Notes: generated by a model from the letters alone, not told the origin. A DNA stretch of 64,000 bases from Nocardiopsis ganjiahuensis DSM 45031 (GCF_000341085.1 NZ_ANBA01000017.1:298157-362156), one strand, 5' to 3'. Shown: positions 33,348-42,143, counted from the first letter of the stretch. Numbers and translations are program-made.

Positions 33348-34583
33348 ATGGCACAGCCGAACCGCTCGCTGAGCGTCCTGATCGCCTCGGACACCTACCC
33401 GCCCGACGTCAACGGGGCGGGCTACTTCACCCACCGCCTGGCGGAGGGGCTGGCCGAGCGCGGGCACCGGGTGCACGTGGTGTGCCCCTCGGAGCAGGGC
33501 GATCCGTATGTGACGGCGGGCGGCCGGGTCACCGAGCACCGTCTGCGGTCGGCCCCGATCCCCTTCCAACCGAGCATGCGGGCGGCGCTGCCCCTGGGCA
33601 TGGGCGGGCACATCGCCCGGCTCGTGCGGCGCCTGGACCCGGACGTCGTCCACACCCAGAGCCACTTCACCCTCAGCAGGTCGGCCCTGCGCAGAGCCAG
33701 GACCGCGGGGATCCCCGTCGTGTTGACCAACCACTTCATGCCGGACAACCTGTACGCGCACGCCCGGGTGCCGCGTTCGATGCAGCGTGCGGCGGGTTCG
33801 CTGGCATGGCGGGACATGATCCGGGTGGCCGCCGAGGCCGACCACGTGACCACACCGACCCCGCGCGCCGCCGAACTCCTGCGGGACCAGGGGTTCGCCC
33901 GCGAGATCGAGGCGATCTCGTGCGGCATCGACCTGGAGCGCTTCTACCCCCGGGCACGGGACCGCGCGGCCGCACGGGCCAGGTTCGGGCTGCCCGAGCG
34001 GGACACCCTGGTCTTCGTGGGCCGGCTGGACGAGGAGAAGCGGATCGACGTCACGATCCGGGCGCTGGCGCGGATCGTCCCCGAACGGGACGCGCAACTG
34101 GCGCTGGCCGGGACCGGGCAGCGCGAGGGGGAGCTGCGCGCGCTCGCCGCCGAGCTGGGCGTGGCCGACCGGGTGTTCTTCCTGGGGTTCGTGCCCGACG
34201 AGGACCTGCCGCTGGTGTACGCGGCCGCCGACGCCTTCGCGATCGCGGGCGTCGCCGAGCTCCAGAGCATCGCCACGCTGGAGGCGATGTCCACGGGGCT
34301 GCCGGTGGTGGCGGCCGACGCGATGGCGCTCCCGCACCTGGTGGCGGAGGGGCGCAACGGCTTCCTGTTCCCGGCGGGGAGTTCGGTGCTCATGGCCGAC
34401 CGCCTGCTCGCGGTGCTGGGCCCGGACCGGGAGCGGGCCGCGTTGGGGCGGGCGAGCCGGGAGCTCGCCCTGGAGCACGACCACCACCGGTCGCTGGAGC
34501 GGTTCGAGGCGGTCTACACCCGGGTCATGGGGCGCGGGCGCGGCCGGGTGCGGCCCGAGGCCGAGCGGGTCATGGTCGCCTAG
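33348..34583 (+). CDS. GT4-family glycosyltransferase
   Basis: A 411-residue GT-B fold, retaining glycosyltransferase of the cytoplasmic membrane face. The acceptor half starts with LIASDTYPPDVNGAGYFTHRLAEGLAERGHRV. HTQSHFTLSR and VLTNHFMPDNLYAHA follow. The donor half has LVFVGRLDEEKRID and the E-x7-E motif in ELQSIATLEAMSTGLPVVAA. The pattern resembles actinobacterial alpha-mannosyl or glucosyl-lipid transferases; donor and acceptor are not settled. The ATG at 33348 has AAAGGAG 7 nt upstream. A related but distinct GT4 lies at 37667. Confidence 0.93.
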   Translation: MAQPNRSLSVLIASDTYPPDVNGAGYFTHRLAEGLAERGHRVHVVCPSEQGDPYVTAGGRVTEHRLRSAPIPFQPSMRAALPLGMGGHIARLVRRLDPDVVHTQSHFTLSRSALRRARTAGIPVVLTNHFMPDNLYAHARVPRSMQRAAGSLAWRDMIRVAAEADHVTTPTPRAAELLRDQGFAREIEAISCGIDLERFYPRARDRAAARARFGLPERDTLVFVGRLDEEKRIDVTIRALARIVPERDAQLALAGTGQREGELRALAAELGVADRVFFLGFVPDEDLPLVYAAADAFAIAGVAELQSIATLEAMSTGLPVVAADAMALPHLVAEGRNGFLFPAGSSVLMADRLLAVLGPDRERAALGRASRELALEHDHHRSLERFEAVYTRVMGRGRGRVRPEAERVMVA

Positions 34584-34694
34584 GTCTCTCCGGGCGTCCA
34601 GGGGGCTTATGGCTAAAAGTCCCTTTTTGCCACTTTCCGTATTCTTTGCGTAGCGATCGGTGATGTTGGGCTGCTTCGGGAAAGACCAGAGACT

Positions 34695-35024
34695 GTGTGG
34701 TTCGAAGGCATCAGCGGACAAGCCGGCATCGGCCGGATCGCCCGGGGCGGAAACGTCACCGAGGGTCTCACGGATCGGCTGGTCAGTGCCGAACGTGAGG
34801 CGGGGTTCCACGAGCGTGACATGTCGTCGTTCGAACGGGAACGCATCGACCTGGAGCACCGGGTGACCCGGATGGAGGCCGAGCTCGAGTCCCTGCGCAA
34901 AAGAAGACTGGAAGCCTACGCGCGCTGGTGGAACGCCCGCGACGACCGCGACCGAGCTCGCCACGTCTGTCGCAAGCTCCGCCGCAAGATCGACAAGGCG
35001 CGCCGACGGAGAAACGACACGTGA
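34695..35024 (+). CDS. Small basic coiled-coil protein, hypothetical
   Basis: A 109-residue frame with moderately high third-position GC. The central part (FERERIDLEHRVTRMEAELE) is a predicted coiled coil. The C-terminus is very basic (RKLRRKIDKARRRRNDT). The GTG start at 34695 has no good SD, and translation from the ATG of MSSFERERID is possible. Upstream lies an unusually AT-rich stretch (34608-34650) that may hold a promoter or the terminator of the preceding GT4 gene. I do not recognise a family. It could bind nucleic acid. Confidence 0.45.
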   Translation: MWFEGISGQAGIGRIARGGNVTEGLTDRLVSAEREAGFHERDMSSFERERIDLEHRVTRMEAELESLRKRRLEAYARWWNARDDRDRARHVCRKLRRKIDKARRRRNDT

Positions 35025-35115
35025 CCGGCTGCCGCACAAGGACACCGGACACGACCGAGAGATCGACGGAAGGTGGTCCGCCCCGGCAGGGGTCGGGCCA
35101 CCTTCCGCTGTTCCC

Positions 35116-36066
35116 CTACCGCGGCCCCTGGACCCGGGGGGCGATCGGGCTCAGCTCCTCCTCCACCCGGCGGGCGGCCTCGCGCAGTGCCGACAGCGTC
35201 ACCTGCACCGCCGGGCGCCGCAGTGAGGCCGGACGCAGCACCGCGTACACGTGCCGCTCGGGCGAGGAGGGCAGCGGCCGGTACACCAGCCCGGCCGGGG
35301 CGCCCACCATGGCCAGGGCCGGGACCGCCGCGATCCCGATGCCCCGTGACACCAGGCTCAGGATCGTGCCCAGCCCCTCGAACTCCCAGGCGGCGGCGGG
35401 CAGCCCTCCCACCTCGGCGAACAGCTTGTCCGTGCCGTAGCGCGAGCGCTCGCCCTCCGGTGCGACGATCCACGATTCCCTCAGCATCCGGTCCAGTACC
35501 AGCGGCACCTCCGGATCGGCCAGCCGGTGGCCCTGGGGGACGACCAGCACCATGGGGTCCCGCAGCAGGTGCACGTGGCGCAGGCCGCTGTCCGGACCCC
35601 GGCCCGGGTGCTGGCCGGTCCAGTCGTCGACCAGCGCGATGTCCACCTCGCGTGAACGCACCTTCTGGGTGCCGGTCGCCAGCAGGGTCTGCCGCAGCAC
35701 CAGCTGCATGCCCTCGTGCCTGCGCAGGGGCGGGGCCAGCAGAGGGGCGAAGGCCACCGCGGCGGTCGGGAAGGCCGTGACGGTCACGACGCCGAGGGCG
35801 ATGTCCGACTGCTCGGCGAGAACCGATTCGGCCGCCTCCACCAGGGCCAGGATCTCCTCGGCCTGGTTCACCAGCAGCTGTCCGGCATCGGTCAGCTCGG
35901 CGCCCCGGGGGGACCGGTCCAGGAGCGCGACCCCCGTCTCCCGTTCGAGTGTGGCCAGTTGCTGGGAGACCGCCGAAGGCGTGTAACCGAGGGCGTTCGC
36001 GGTCGCTGCGATGGTGCCGCGGGCACTGAACTCGCGGAGCAGCTGGAGGCGTCGAAGATCGAGCAT
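35116..36066 (-). CDS. LysR-family transcriptional regulator
   Basis: A 316-residue regulator with an N-terminal winged helix-turn-helix (MLDLRRLQLLREF, then GYTPSAVSQQLATLERETG) and a periplasmic-binding-like effector domain (about 90-300) with GIGIAAVPALAMV. It is divergent from an aminotransferase, which is the obvious target. A T-N11-A palindrome begins at its own start codon, and no SD precedes the ATG, so the mRNA may be leaderless and autoregulated. The effector is unknown; an amino acid or keto acid is likely from the neighbour. Confidence 0.93.
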   Translation of the reverse strand: MLDLRRLQLLREFSARGTIAATANALGYTPSAVSQQLATLERETGVALLDRSPRGAELTDAGQLLVNQAEEILALVEAAESVLAEQSDIALGVVTVTAFPTAAVAFAPLLAPPLRRHEGMQLVLRQTLLATGTQKVRSREVDIALVDDWTGQHPGRGPDSGLRHVHLLRDPMVLVVPQGHRLADPEVPLVLDRMLRESWIVAPEGERSRYGTDKLFAEVGGLPAAAWEFEGLGTILSLVSRGIGIAAVPALAMVGAPAGLVYRPLPSSPERHVYAVLRPASLRRPAVQVTLSALREAARRVEEELSPIAPRVQGPR

Positions 36067-36078
36067 AAGGATATCTTA
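36066..36078. promoter_or_regulatory. LysR-type T-N11-A box
   Basis: TAAGGATATCTTA is a T-N11-A sequence with arms TAAG and CTTA. It begins on the first base of the LysR start codon and lies about 137 nt upstream of the divergent aminotransferase start. Confidence 0.55.
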
Positions 36079-36214
36079 CGCTCAGCATCGAAAAGACTCG
36101 CTTGTACTGATGACTGATTCTGGGCAGGCTGAAGGTCGAAAGGCCACCAGCTGGGCGAACGCCCCGGCTCCACCGGTGGCCAGCGCCGAACGATCAGCCG
36201 GAGATGAGTCATCC

Positions 36215-37540
36215 ATGACCGTCACTGTGTCCGCCACCCTTGCCGTCAACGAAGCTCTCAACGACAAGCGCCGCCAGGGGGTGCGTGTGCTTCCGCTCGG
36301 GTTCGGTGAGGCCGGTCTGCCGGTGCACCCGGTCATGCGGGACCAGCTCACGGCGGGCAACGGCGCCAACGCCTACGGGCCCGTCGCCGGTTCGGGCGCC
36401 CTCCGTGAGGCCGCCGCCGGATACTGGGGCCGCCGCGGTCTGCCCACCGACCCCGACACGGTCATCGCGGGACCCGGCAGCAAGCCCCTTCTGTACAGCC
36501 TTCTTCTCGAGATCGGCGGGGACACCGCCATCGCCGCGCCCAGCTGGGTCAGCTACGCCGCGCAGAGCCGCCTCGTGGGACAGCGTCCCGTCATGGTGCC
36601 GACCGCCACCGGCCAGGGCGGCGTACCCCAGCCCGACCTGCTGCACGCCGCCGTCACCGACGCCCGCGAGCAGGGCCGCACCGTCAACGCCGTGGTGGTC
36701 ACCGTCCCGGACAACCCGACCGGGACCGTCGCCGACGCCGAGACCGTCCGCCGCGTGGCCGAGGTCGCCCGCGAGCTCGACCTGATCATCATCTCCGACG
36801 AGATCTACCGCGACCTCGTCCACGTCGACGCCCGCGGCGACGACCGCGCCGTCGTCCACAGTCCCGCCGAGTACGCCCCCGAGCGCACCGTCATCTCCAC
36901 CGGCCTGAGCAAGAACCTGGCGCTGGGCGGCTGGCGGATCGGCGTCCTGCGCCTGCCCGACTCCGAGATCGGCCGACGCCTGCGCGGCGGCCTGCTCGGC
37001 GTGGCCAGCGAGATCTGGTCCAGCCCGGCCGCCCCGGTCCAGCAGGCGGCCGCGTACGCCTTCACCGAGCCCGCCGAGCTCCGCGACCACATCGACCGCA
37101 GCCGCCGCCTGCACGGCACCGTGGCCCGCGCCGTCGCCGACGTCTTCACCCGGTCCGGGGCCACCGTCGCCGACCCGCGCGCCGCGTTCTACCTCTACCC
37201 GGACTTCGAGCCGGTCCGCGAGCGGCTGTCCGCCCTGCACGGTGTGACCACCGGGCCGGAGCTGACCGGCCTCCTCCTGGAGCGCTACGGCATGGGCGTC
37301 CTGCCCGCCGCGGAGTTCGGCGAGAGCTCCACCGCCCTGCGGATGCGCGTGGCTACCAGCCTCCTCTACGGGGACTCCGAGGAGAGGCGCTACGCGGCTC
37401 TGGCCGCCGGGGACCCCCTGGCCCTGCCGTGGATCCGCGCCCACCTGGACCGGCTCACCGAGGTCCTGGGGTCGCTTCTGTCCGAGGCGCCCAGCGCCGT
37501 GATCCCGGCGCCGAAGGCGGTCGCCCAGCCGGTGCACTGA
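36215..37540 (+). CDS. Class I/II pyridoxal-phosphate aminotransferase
   Basis: A 441-residue fold-type I aminotransferase. Family motifs are YGPVAGSGALREAAAGYW, PSWVSYAAQSRL, VPDNPTGTVA (Asn of NPTG), IIISDEIYRDLVH (Asp), the PLP Lys in STGLSKNLALGGWRIG, and a C-terminal Arg in LRMRVATSLLYG. The amino-donor specificity is not readable. The ATG at 36215 is the first that fits; GGAG lies 11 nt before it, and a 4-codon mini-frame (36204-36218) ends across the start codon. It is divergent from the LysR gene, which probably regulates it, and converges on a GT4 gene with a shared terminator between them. Confidence 0.92.
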   Translation: MTVTVSATLAVNEALNDKRRQGVRVLPLGFGEAGLPVHPVMRDQLTAGNGANAYGPVAGSGALREAAAGYWGRRGLPTDPDTVIAGPGSKPLLYSLLLEIGGDTAIAAPSWVSYAAQSRLVGQRPVMVPTATGQGGVPQPDLLHAAVTDAREQGRTVNAVVVTVPDNPTGTVADAETVRRVAEVARELDLIIISDEIYRDLVHVDARGDDRAVVHSPAEYAPERTVISTGLSKNLALGGWRIGVLRLPDSEIGRRLRGGLLGVASEIWSSPAAPVQQAAAYAFTEPAELRDHIDRSRRLHGTVARAVADVFTRSGATVADPRAAFYLYPDFEPVRERLSALHGVTTGPELTGLLLERYGMGVLPAAEFGESSTALRMRVATSLLYGDSEERRYAALAAGDPLALPWIRAHLDRLTEVLGSLLSEAPSAVIPAPKAVAQPVH

Positions 37541-37630
37541 GCCGGTGCGCCGATCCGGAGCACCGGCCGGGCGACCGCACCCATGAACCGTGCGCGCCTC
37601 TCGAATACGGGGTGAGGCGGGCACAGACGA

Positions 37631-37666
37631 CGGGACCCTCCCTACTCTCTCCCAGGGAGGGTCCCG
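37631..37666. terminator. Bidirectional terminator between aminotransferase and GT4
   Basis: A perfect 13-bp stem (37631-37643 with 37654-37666) and 10-nt loop. It abuts the GT4 stop codon at 37667-37669 and lies 90 nt past the aminotransferase stop. The two genes converge on it. Confidence 0.85.
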
Positions 37667-38836
37667 TTACGCGTTCTGCCGACGGGCGGCCAGTTCGTGG
37701 CTGGGGGCGATCACCGCGCGGTAGTGCTCCACCAGCTCCGCGTTGACCGACGCCCACGTCCGGTGGGCCACCGACGGCCGGGCCCCGGCCGCCATCCGCG
37801 CCCGCACCTGGCGGTTGTGCGCCAGCCGGCCCACCGCCACCCGCAGCTCCCGGACCGAGTCCGGCGCGTACAGCAGCCCGTTGCGTCCCTCGGTGACCAG
37901 GTCGATCGGGCCGCCCGCGGCCGGGGCCACCACCGGCACACCCGAGGCCAGCGCCTCCTGTACCGCCTGGCAGAAGGTCTCGTCCGCGCCCGTGTGCACG
38001 AACACGTCCAGGGCGGCGTACAGCCGTGACAGGTCCTCGCCGGTGCGCTGCCCGGTGAAGACCGCGTCGGGCAGCAGACGGCGCAACCGGGCGCGTTCGG
38101 GGCCGTCGCCGACGACGACCAGGCGGATGTTGCGCAGTTTCGCCACGTGGGCGAGCAGGTCCACGCGCTTGTCCCGGGACAGCCGGCCCACGTAGCCCAC
38201 GAGTACCTCCCCGTTCGGGGCCAGTCGGCGGCGCAGCTCCTCGGAGCGGTGGTCGGGGGAGAACCGCACGGTGTCCACACCGCGCCGCCACAGGTCGAGC
38301 CGGGGGAAGCCGCGGTCGGAGAGGGCCTCCATGGTGGCGGAGGAGGGGACCAGCGTGCGGTCGACGGCGGAGTGCGTCCGGTGGAGCAGGGACCAGAGCG
38401 CCTCGGAGCCGGGCAGGTTGTAGCGTCCGGCGAACCCGGGCAGGTCCGTCTGGAAGGCCGCCACGGTCGGCAGCGCCCACCTGCGCGCCACGTCCACCGC
38501 CGTGGCGCCGAACAGCGCGGGGGAGGCCAGGTGGAGCACGTCGGGGGCGAAGGCGCGGATCGCGGCGGTCATCGTCCGGCGGGCGGGCAGGCCGACGTGG
38601 AAGTCGCGGTAGACGGGCAGGGGCAGCGCGGGCATCCGCAGGACGGGGAAGCCCGCGTACGAGGCGGGCCCGTGCCCGGGTGCCATCACCAGGGCCTGGT
38701 GGCCCTCGGCGGCAAGGTGTTCGGAGATCCGGCAGACGGAGTTCGTGACCCCGTTGACCTGTGGAAGGAAGGACTCGGTCACGATCGCCACGCGCAGTGG
38801 CGGGCGGTGGCCGACGGGCGGGGGTGTGGGGGACAT
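37667..38836 (-). CDS. GT4 glycosyltransferase, actinobacterial alpha-mannosyltransferase type
   Basis: A 389-residue GT-B enzyme. The N-terminal half has VAIVTESFLPQVNGVTNSVCR and HLASPALFGATAVDVARRW, and the C-terminal half has VGYVGRLSRDKRVDLL and ADETFCQAVQEALASGVPVVAP, with its E-x7-E catalytic/donor motif. This signature matches the GDP-mannose-dependent lipid mannosyltransferases of actinobacteria (MgtA/PimB-like), so a role in mannosylating a membrane glycolipid is likely. The ATG at 38836 is preceded by a weak SD. Upstream is the divergent DUF6457/alsT region. Confidence 0.92.
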   Translation of the reverse strand: MSPTPPPVGHRPPLRVAIVTESFLPQVNGVTNSVCRISEHLAAEGHQALVMAPGHGPASYAGFPVLRMPALPLPVYRDFHVGLPARRTMTAAIRAFAPDVLHLASPALFGATAVDVARRWALPTVAAFQTDLPGFAGRYNLPGSEALWSLLHRTHSAVDRTLVPSSATMEALSDRGFPRLDLWRRGVDTVRFSPDHRSEELRRRLAPNGEVLVGYVGRLSRDKRVDLLAHVAKLRNIRLVVVGDGPERARLRRLLPDAVFTGQRTGEDLSRLYAALDVFVHTGADETFCQAVQEALASGVPVVAPAAGGPIDLVTEGRNGLLYAPDSVRELRVAVGRLAHNRQVRARMAAGARPSVAHRTWASVNAELVEHYRAVIAPSHELAARRQNA

Positions 38837-39049
38837 GCGGGGGCTCCCAACGCCGAGGTGTCGCTGCCTCCGACGCTAGGGTCAGGGAATGAACCCGGAT
38901 CACCGGGCGGGAGAACCGCGTCCGAAGGGCTGACGCGGGTTGGCCGATCAGCTGATGACACCGTCTGTGCGGTCAACTGTCCGCTGGGTGACCTCGGGAT
39001 GGCTATGATCTCTGTATGTAATCAAATGAACACTCTAAGGAGTCATTCG

Positions 39050-39325
39050 GTGACCCTCGTGGAATGGTCCGAACTGGTCCGCACCGAGTTGGACCTCGCC
39101 GGAACCGACCCGCTCCAGAAGGCCGACGTCGACCGCGTCCTCGACCTCGCGCGAGACGCCGCCCACTCCGTGGCCCGGCCCGCGGCGCCGCTCACGACCT
39201 ACCTGCTCGGGGTGGCCGTGGGACAGGGGGCGGACCCGGAAGCCGCCGCCGCCGTGCTCAGCAGGCTCGCACTGGCCCAGGGGGAGGAGCCGGAGGACGG
39301 GCAGGGGGCGGGCCAGGAGCGCTGA
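39050..39325 (+). CDS. DUF6457-like small protein
   Basis: A 91-residue acidic helical protein. The core WSELVRTELDLAG, VDRVLDLARDAAHSVARPAAPLTTYLLGVAVG fits the small actinobacterial DUF6457 family, often found with molybdenum-cofactor nucleotidyltransferases. No such partner is adjacent here. The GTG start at 39050 has AAGGAG 7 nt upstream. TATGAT at 39004-39009 is a plausible -10. The tail is Gly/Glu/Gln-rich. It precedes the AGCS symporter gene by about 200 nt. Confidence 0.82.
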   Translation: MTLVEWSELVRTELDLAGTDPLQKADVDRVLDLARDAAHSVARPAAPLTTYLLGVAVGQGADPEAAAAVLSRLALAQGEEPEDGQGAGQER

Positions 39326-39528
39326 CCGACACAGGGCAGCCTTAAGAAAACATTGCATGACGCAACGCTCATGTGGATCACACGTGATTCGTTCGTTACG
39401 CGTCAGTGCCATTCTTTCCCGATATCGCGCAGCGCTTACCAGTGTCAACGCGTATCCGAGGGAGCTAGTTCCCCTGTTCCTCCACTGGCCACCTCGGCCC
39501 CACACACTCACCGAAAGGGAGATCCCCT

Positions 39529-40947
39529 GTGGACCAACTCCTTGAGATGGCTGACATCGTCAGCGGCATCATCTGGGGGCCCTTCGTCCTCATCCCGCTG
39601 CTGCTGGGTGTCGGCGTCTATCTGACCATCCGGCTGCGCCTCCTCCAGCTCCTCCGGCTGCCGCACGCGCTCTGGCTGGCCCTCGTCCGGCGTAAGGAGG
39701 ACCCCTCTGTCGAAGGCGACATCTCGCACTACCAGGCGCTGAGCACGGCCCTCGCCGCCACCGTCGGAGTCGGCAACATCGCCGGAGCGGCGCTGGCCAT
39801 CGGTATCGGCGGCCCGGGCGCGCTGTTCTGGATGTGGGTCGTCGGCCTCTTCGGCATGGCCACCAAGTACAGCGAAGCCCTCCTGGGGGTGAAGTACCGC
39901 CGCACCGACGCCAAGGGCGAGCAGAGCGGCGGTCCGATGTACTACCTGAAGTACGGCATCAAGGGCGGTCTCGGGACCTTCCTCGGTGTCTCCTTCGCCG
40001 TCTTCGGTGCCATCGCCGCCTTCGGTATCGGCAACGGCACCCAGGCCAACACGGTCGCCCAGCAGATGAACAGCGTCACCGGTGTGGCGCCGTGGATCAT
40101 CGGCCTGGTCCTCATGGTCCTCGCCGGAGCCGTCATCCTCGGCGGGATCAAGAGCATCGGGCGCGTCACCTCGGCCCTGGTCCCGATCATGATCGTCGGT
40201 TACGTCGGCATCTGCCTGATCGTGCTCGCCGCCAACTGGGCCGCGCTGCTGCCCGCCTTCCAGCTGGTGATCACGAGCGCCTTCACCGGCACCTCGGCCA
40301 CCGGCGGGTTCGTGGGCGCGGGCGTCATGGTCGCCATCCAGATGGGCTTCGCCCGCGGTATCTTCTCGAACGAGTCGGGTCTGGGCACCGGCGGTATCGC
40401 GGCCGCCGCGGCCAAGACCACCCAGCCGGTCCGCCAGGCCATGGTCTCCATGACCCAGACCTTCATCGACACGATCATCGTGGTCAGCATGACCTGCCTG
40501 GTCATCATCGTCACCGGTGTCTGGCAGGTGGAGAACCCCGAGGACGGCTCGCTGCTCACCTCGCAGGCCATGACGGAGGGTCTGGGCGCCATCAGCCCGG
40601 CGCTCGGTTCGGCCGGCGCGTACGTCGTGGCGATCTCCGTGACGGTGTTCGCCTTCAGCACCCTGCTCGGCTGGGCCTACTACGGCGAGCGGTGCGTGGA
40701 GTTCCTGGCCGGACGCGGGTTCGTCCTGCCCTACCGCCTGGTGTTCATCGTCGTCATCTTCGTCGGCTCCGTCGCCAGCCTGGACTCGGTCTGGCTGTTC
40801 AGCGACATCGCCAACGGCCTGATGGCCCTGCCGAACCTGATCGGTCTGATCCTGCTGGCTCCGGTCATCTCCGCCGAGACCCGGAAGTTCTTCGCCCACC
40901 CGGACTGGAAGAACCCGGACGTCATGATGGACGACGTGCGCGGCTAG
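39529..40947 (+). CDS. Sodium:alanine (AGCS) symporter, AlsT-like
   Basis: A 472-residue amino-acid:sodium symporter in the cytoplasmic membrane, with about 10-11 helices. Family motifs are VGVGNIAGAALAIGIGGPG, LFWMWVVGLFGMATKYSE, GGPMYYLKYGI, and FSNESGLGTGGIAAAAAKT. It would import alanine, glycine or glutamine. The start is GTG at 39529, with GGGAG 7 nt before it. The 200-nt leader is relatively AT-rich with several short dyads (for example TTGC-N5-GCAA near 39352) that may be operators. A 14-bp terminator follows the stop. Confidence 0.95.
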   Translation: MDQLLEMADIVSGIIWGPFVLIPLLLGVGVYLTIRLRLLQLLRLPHALWLALVRRKEDPSVEGDISHYQALSTALAATVGVGNIAGAALAIGIGGPGALFWMWVVGLFGMATKYSEALLGVKYRRTDAKGEQSGGPMYYLKYGIKGGLGTFLGVSFAVFGAIAAFGIGNGTQANTVAQQMNSVTGVAPWIIGLVLMVLAGAVILGGIKSIGRVTSALVPIMIVGYVGICLIVLAANWAALLPAFQLVITSAFTGTSATGGFVGAGVMVAIQMGFARGIFSNESGLGTGGIAAAAAKTTQPVRQAMVSMTQTFIDTIIVVSMTCLVIIVTGVWQVENPEDGSLLTSQAMTEGLGAISPALGSAGAYVVAISVTVFAFSTLLGWAYYGERCVEFLAGRGFVLPYRLVFIVVIFVGSVASLDSVWLFSDIANGLMALPNLIGLILLAPVISAETRKFFAHPDWKNPDVMMDDVRG

Positions 40948-40978
40948 GAGATCCTGCACCCCTCAGGGGTGGATGACC

Positions 40979-41011
40979 GAGGGGGACCGGCCTGACGGGC
41001 CGGTCCCCCTC
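40979..41011 (+). terminator. Terminator after alsT-like gene
   Basis: A perfect 14-bp stem (40979-40992 with 40998-41011) with a 5-nt loop, followed by GTGCTGTTGTT. Confidence 0.85.
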
Positions 41012-41065
41012 GTGCTGTTGTTGGGGGAAGGCGGTCCGGAAGGTTCGCCGTCCCGGGCGTGCCCG

Positions 41066-41212
41066 TGCCCGCTACCAGCAGGTGTGGCTGTGCCTGCTGC
41101 CACCAGAGGCGGCTGTGCCCGCTACCAGCAGGCGTGGCTGTACCTGTTACCACCACAGGTGGCTGTGTTTGCTACCACCAGAGGTGACTGTGCTTATTAC
41201 CACCACAGGTGG
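41066..41212 (-). repeat. 25-bp imperfect tandem repeat array, about six copies, at the thiD 3' end
   Basis: Units start at 41066, 41091, 41116, 41141, 41166 and 41191. On the minus strand most units contain a mini-hairpin such as CCACC-TGT-GGTGG. The last unit overlaps the thiD stop codon (41197-41199) and its final Trp-Trp codons. The other five lie in the 3' untranslated region between thiD and the convergent symporter terminator. Confidence 0.9.
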
Positions 41213-42000
41213 AAGTGGTGCACGGGGCCCTGGCCGCCGCCCGCGTCGATCTCGTCCGCGCGGCGCAGGGCCTCGGTGAGGTAGGCCTTGGCGTCGGCCA
41301 CGGCGGTCGCGGTGTCCGGGCGCTGCGGGAGGAGGGCGGCGATCGAGGAGGAGAGGGTGCAGCCGGTGCCGTGGGTGTTGCGGGTGTCCACCCGCGGGGC
41401 CCGGAACTCCACCGGCTCCGATACCCCGTCGACCAGCAGGTCCACGCTCTCCTCGCCCGGCAGGTGCCCGCCCTTGAGCAGGACGCGGCGCGGACCCAGT
41501 TCGAGGAGGCGTTCGGCCTGGTCGAGCATCTGCTCCAGGCTGGTGGCCTCGGCCTCGCCGAGCAGGTCGGCGGCCTCGGGCAGGTTCGGGGTGACGAGGT
41601 CGGCGCGCGGCAGCAGTTCGGTGCGCAGGGCCTCGATCGCCGAACTCTCCAGCAGCCGGTCGCCGCTCTTGGCCACCATCACCGGGTCCACGACCACGTT
41701 CGCGAGCCCGTACCGGTCCACGGCGGCCGCGACCGCCTCGGTGACCTCGGAGGTGGACAGCATCCCCACCTTGACCGCGTGCACGGTCGCGTCTGTGAAC
41801 AGGGTGTCCATCTGCTCGGTGACGAACGAGGCGGGGACGCCGTGCACCCCGGTGACCCCGCGGGTGGACTGGGCGGTCAGCGCCGTCACCACGGTCATCC
41901 CGAAGACTCCGTGGGCGGAGAACGACTTCAGATCGGCCTGGATGCCGGCGCCCCCGCTGGGGTCGCTGCCGGCGATGGACACGACGTTGTACGCGCTCAT
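41197..42000 (-). CDS. thiD: Hydroxymethylpyrimidine/phosphomethylpyrimidine kinase
   Basis: A ribokinase-fold enzyme of thiamine biosynthesis that phosphorylates HMP and HMP-phosphate to HMP-diphosphate. It is 267 residues long, the usual size. Motifs are VSIAGSDPSGGAGIQADLKS at the N-terminus, VVVDPVMVAKSG, TPNLPEAADLLG, VLLKGGHL and the anion-hole NTHGTGCTLSSSIAALLP. The ATG at 42000 has AAGGAA 5 nt upstream, and that SD is part of the preceding TPP riboswitch. The 3' end runs into a tandem repeat array (HFHLWW tail), so the last residues may be recently acquired. Confidence 0.96.
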   Translation of the reverse strand: MSAYNVVSIAGSDPSGGAGIQADLKSFSAHGVFGMTVVTALTAQSTRGVTGVHGVPASFVTEQMDTLFTDATVHAVKVGMLSTSEVTEAVAAAVDRYGLANVVVDPVMVAKSGDRLLESSAIEALRTELLPRADLVTPNLPEAADLLGEAEATSLEQMLDQAERLLELGPRRVLLKGGHLPGEESVDLLVDGVSEPVEFRAPRVDTRNTHGTGCTLSSSIAALLPQRPDTATAVADAKAYLTEALRRADEIDAGGGQGPVHHFHLWW

Positions 42001-42002
42001 CG

Positions 42003-42082
42003 GCGTTCCTTCGCTAGTTCTAACTAGGGCAGGTTCGACGGGTGTGCTCTCAGCCGGGAAAACTCTCTCCGGCACCCCGCGC
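42003..42082 (-). promoter_or_regulatory. TPP (THI element) riboswitch upstream of thiD
   Basis: On the minus strand the leader carries the conserved blocks in order: GGGGTGCC (42078-42071), CTGAGA (42053-42048), ACCC then CGAACCTG (42037-42030), a hairpin CTAGTT-AG-AACTAG (42027-42014) and GCGAAGGAA. The AAGGAA that serves as the thiD ribosome binding site (42011-42006) lies in the aptamer's 3' strand. TPP binding should therefore block translation directly. Confidence 0.93.
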
Positions 42083-42143
42083 CGCCAGGGCCCTCGCGGC
42101 CCCGGCATCGGTGTTCGTTTGTGGTGGTTTCGACCCTAGCGGA

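Noticed and set aside
36204..36218. Leader peptide (four codons) before the aminotransferase
   Set aside because: The mini-frame overlaps the start codon, but the GGAG is directly adjacent to its ATG and it is too short to support a regulatory claim.
41066..41212. CRISPR array
   Set aside because: Units are contiguous 25-bp repeats with no spacers, are imperfect, and no cas genes are nearby.
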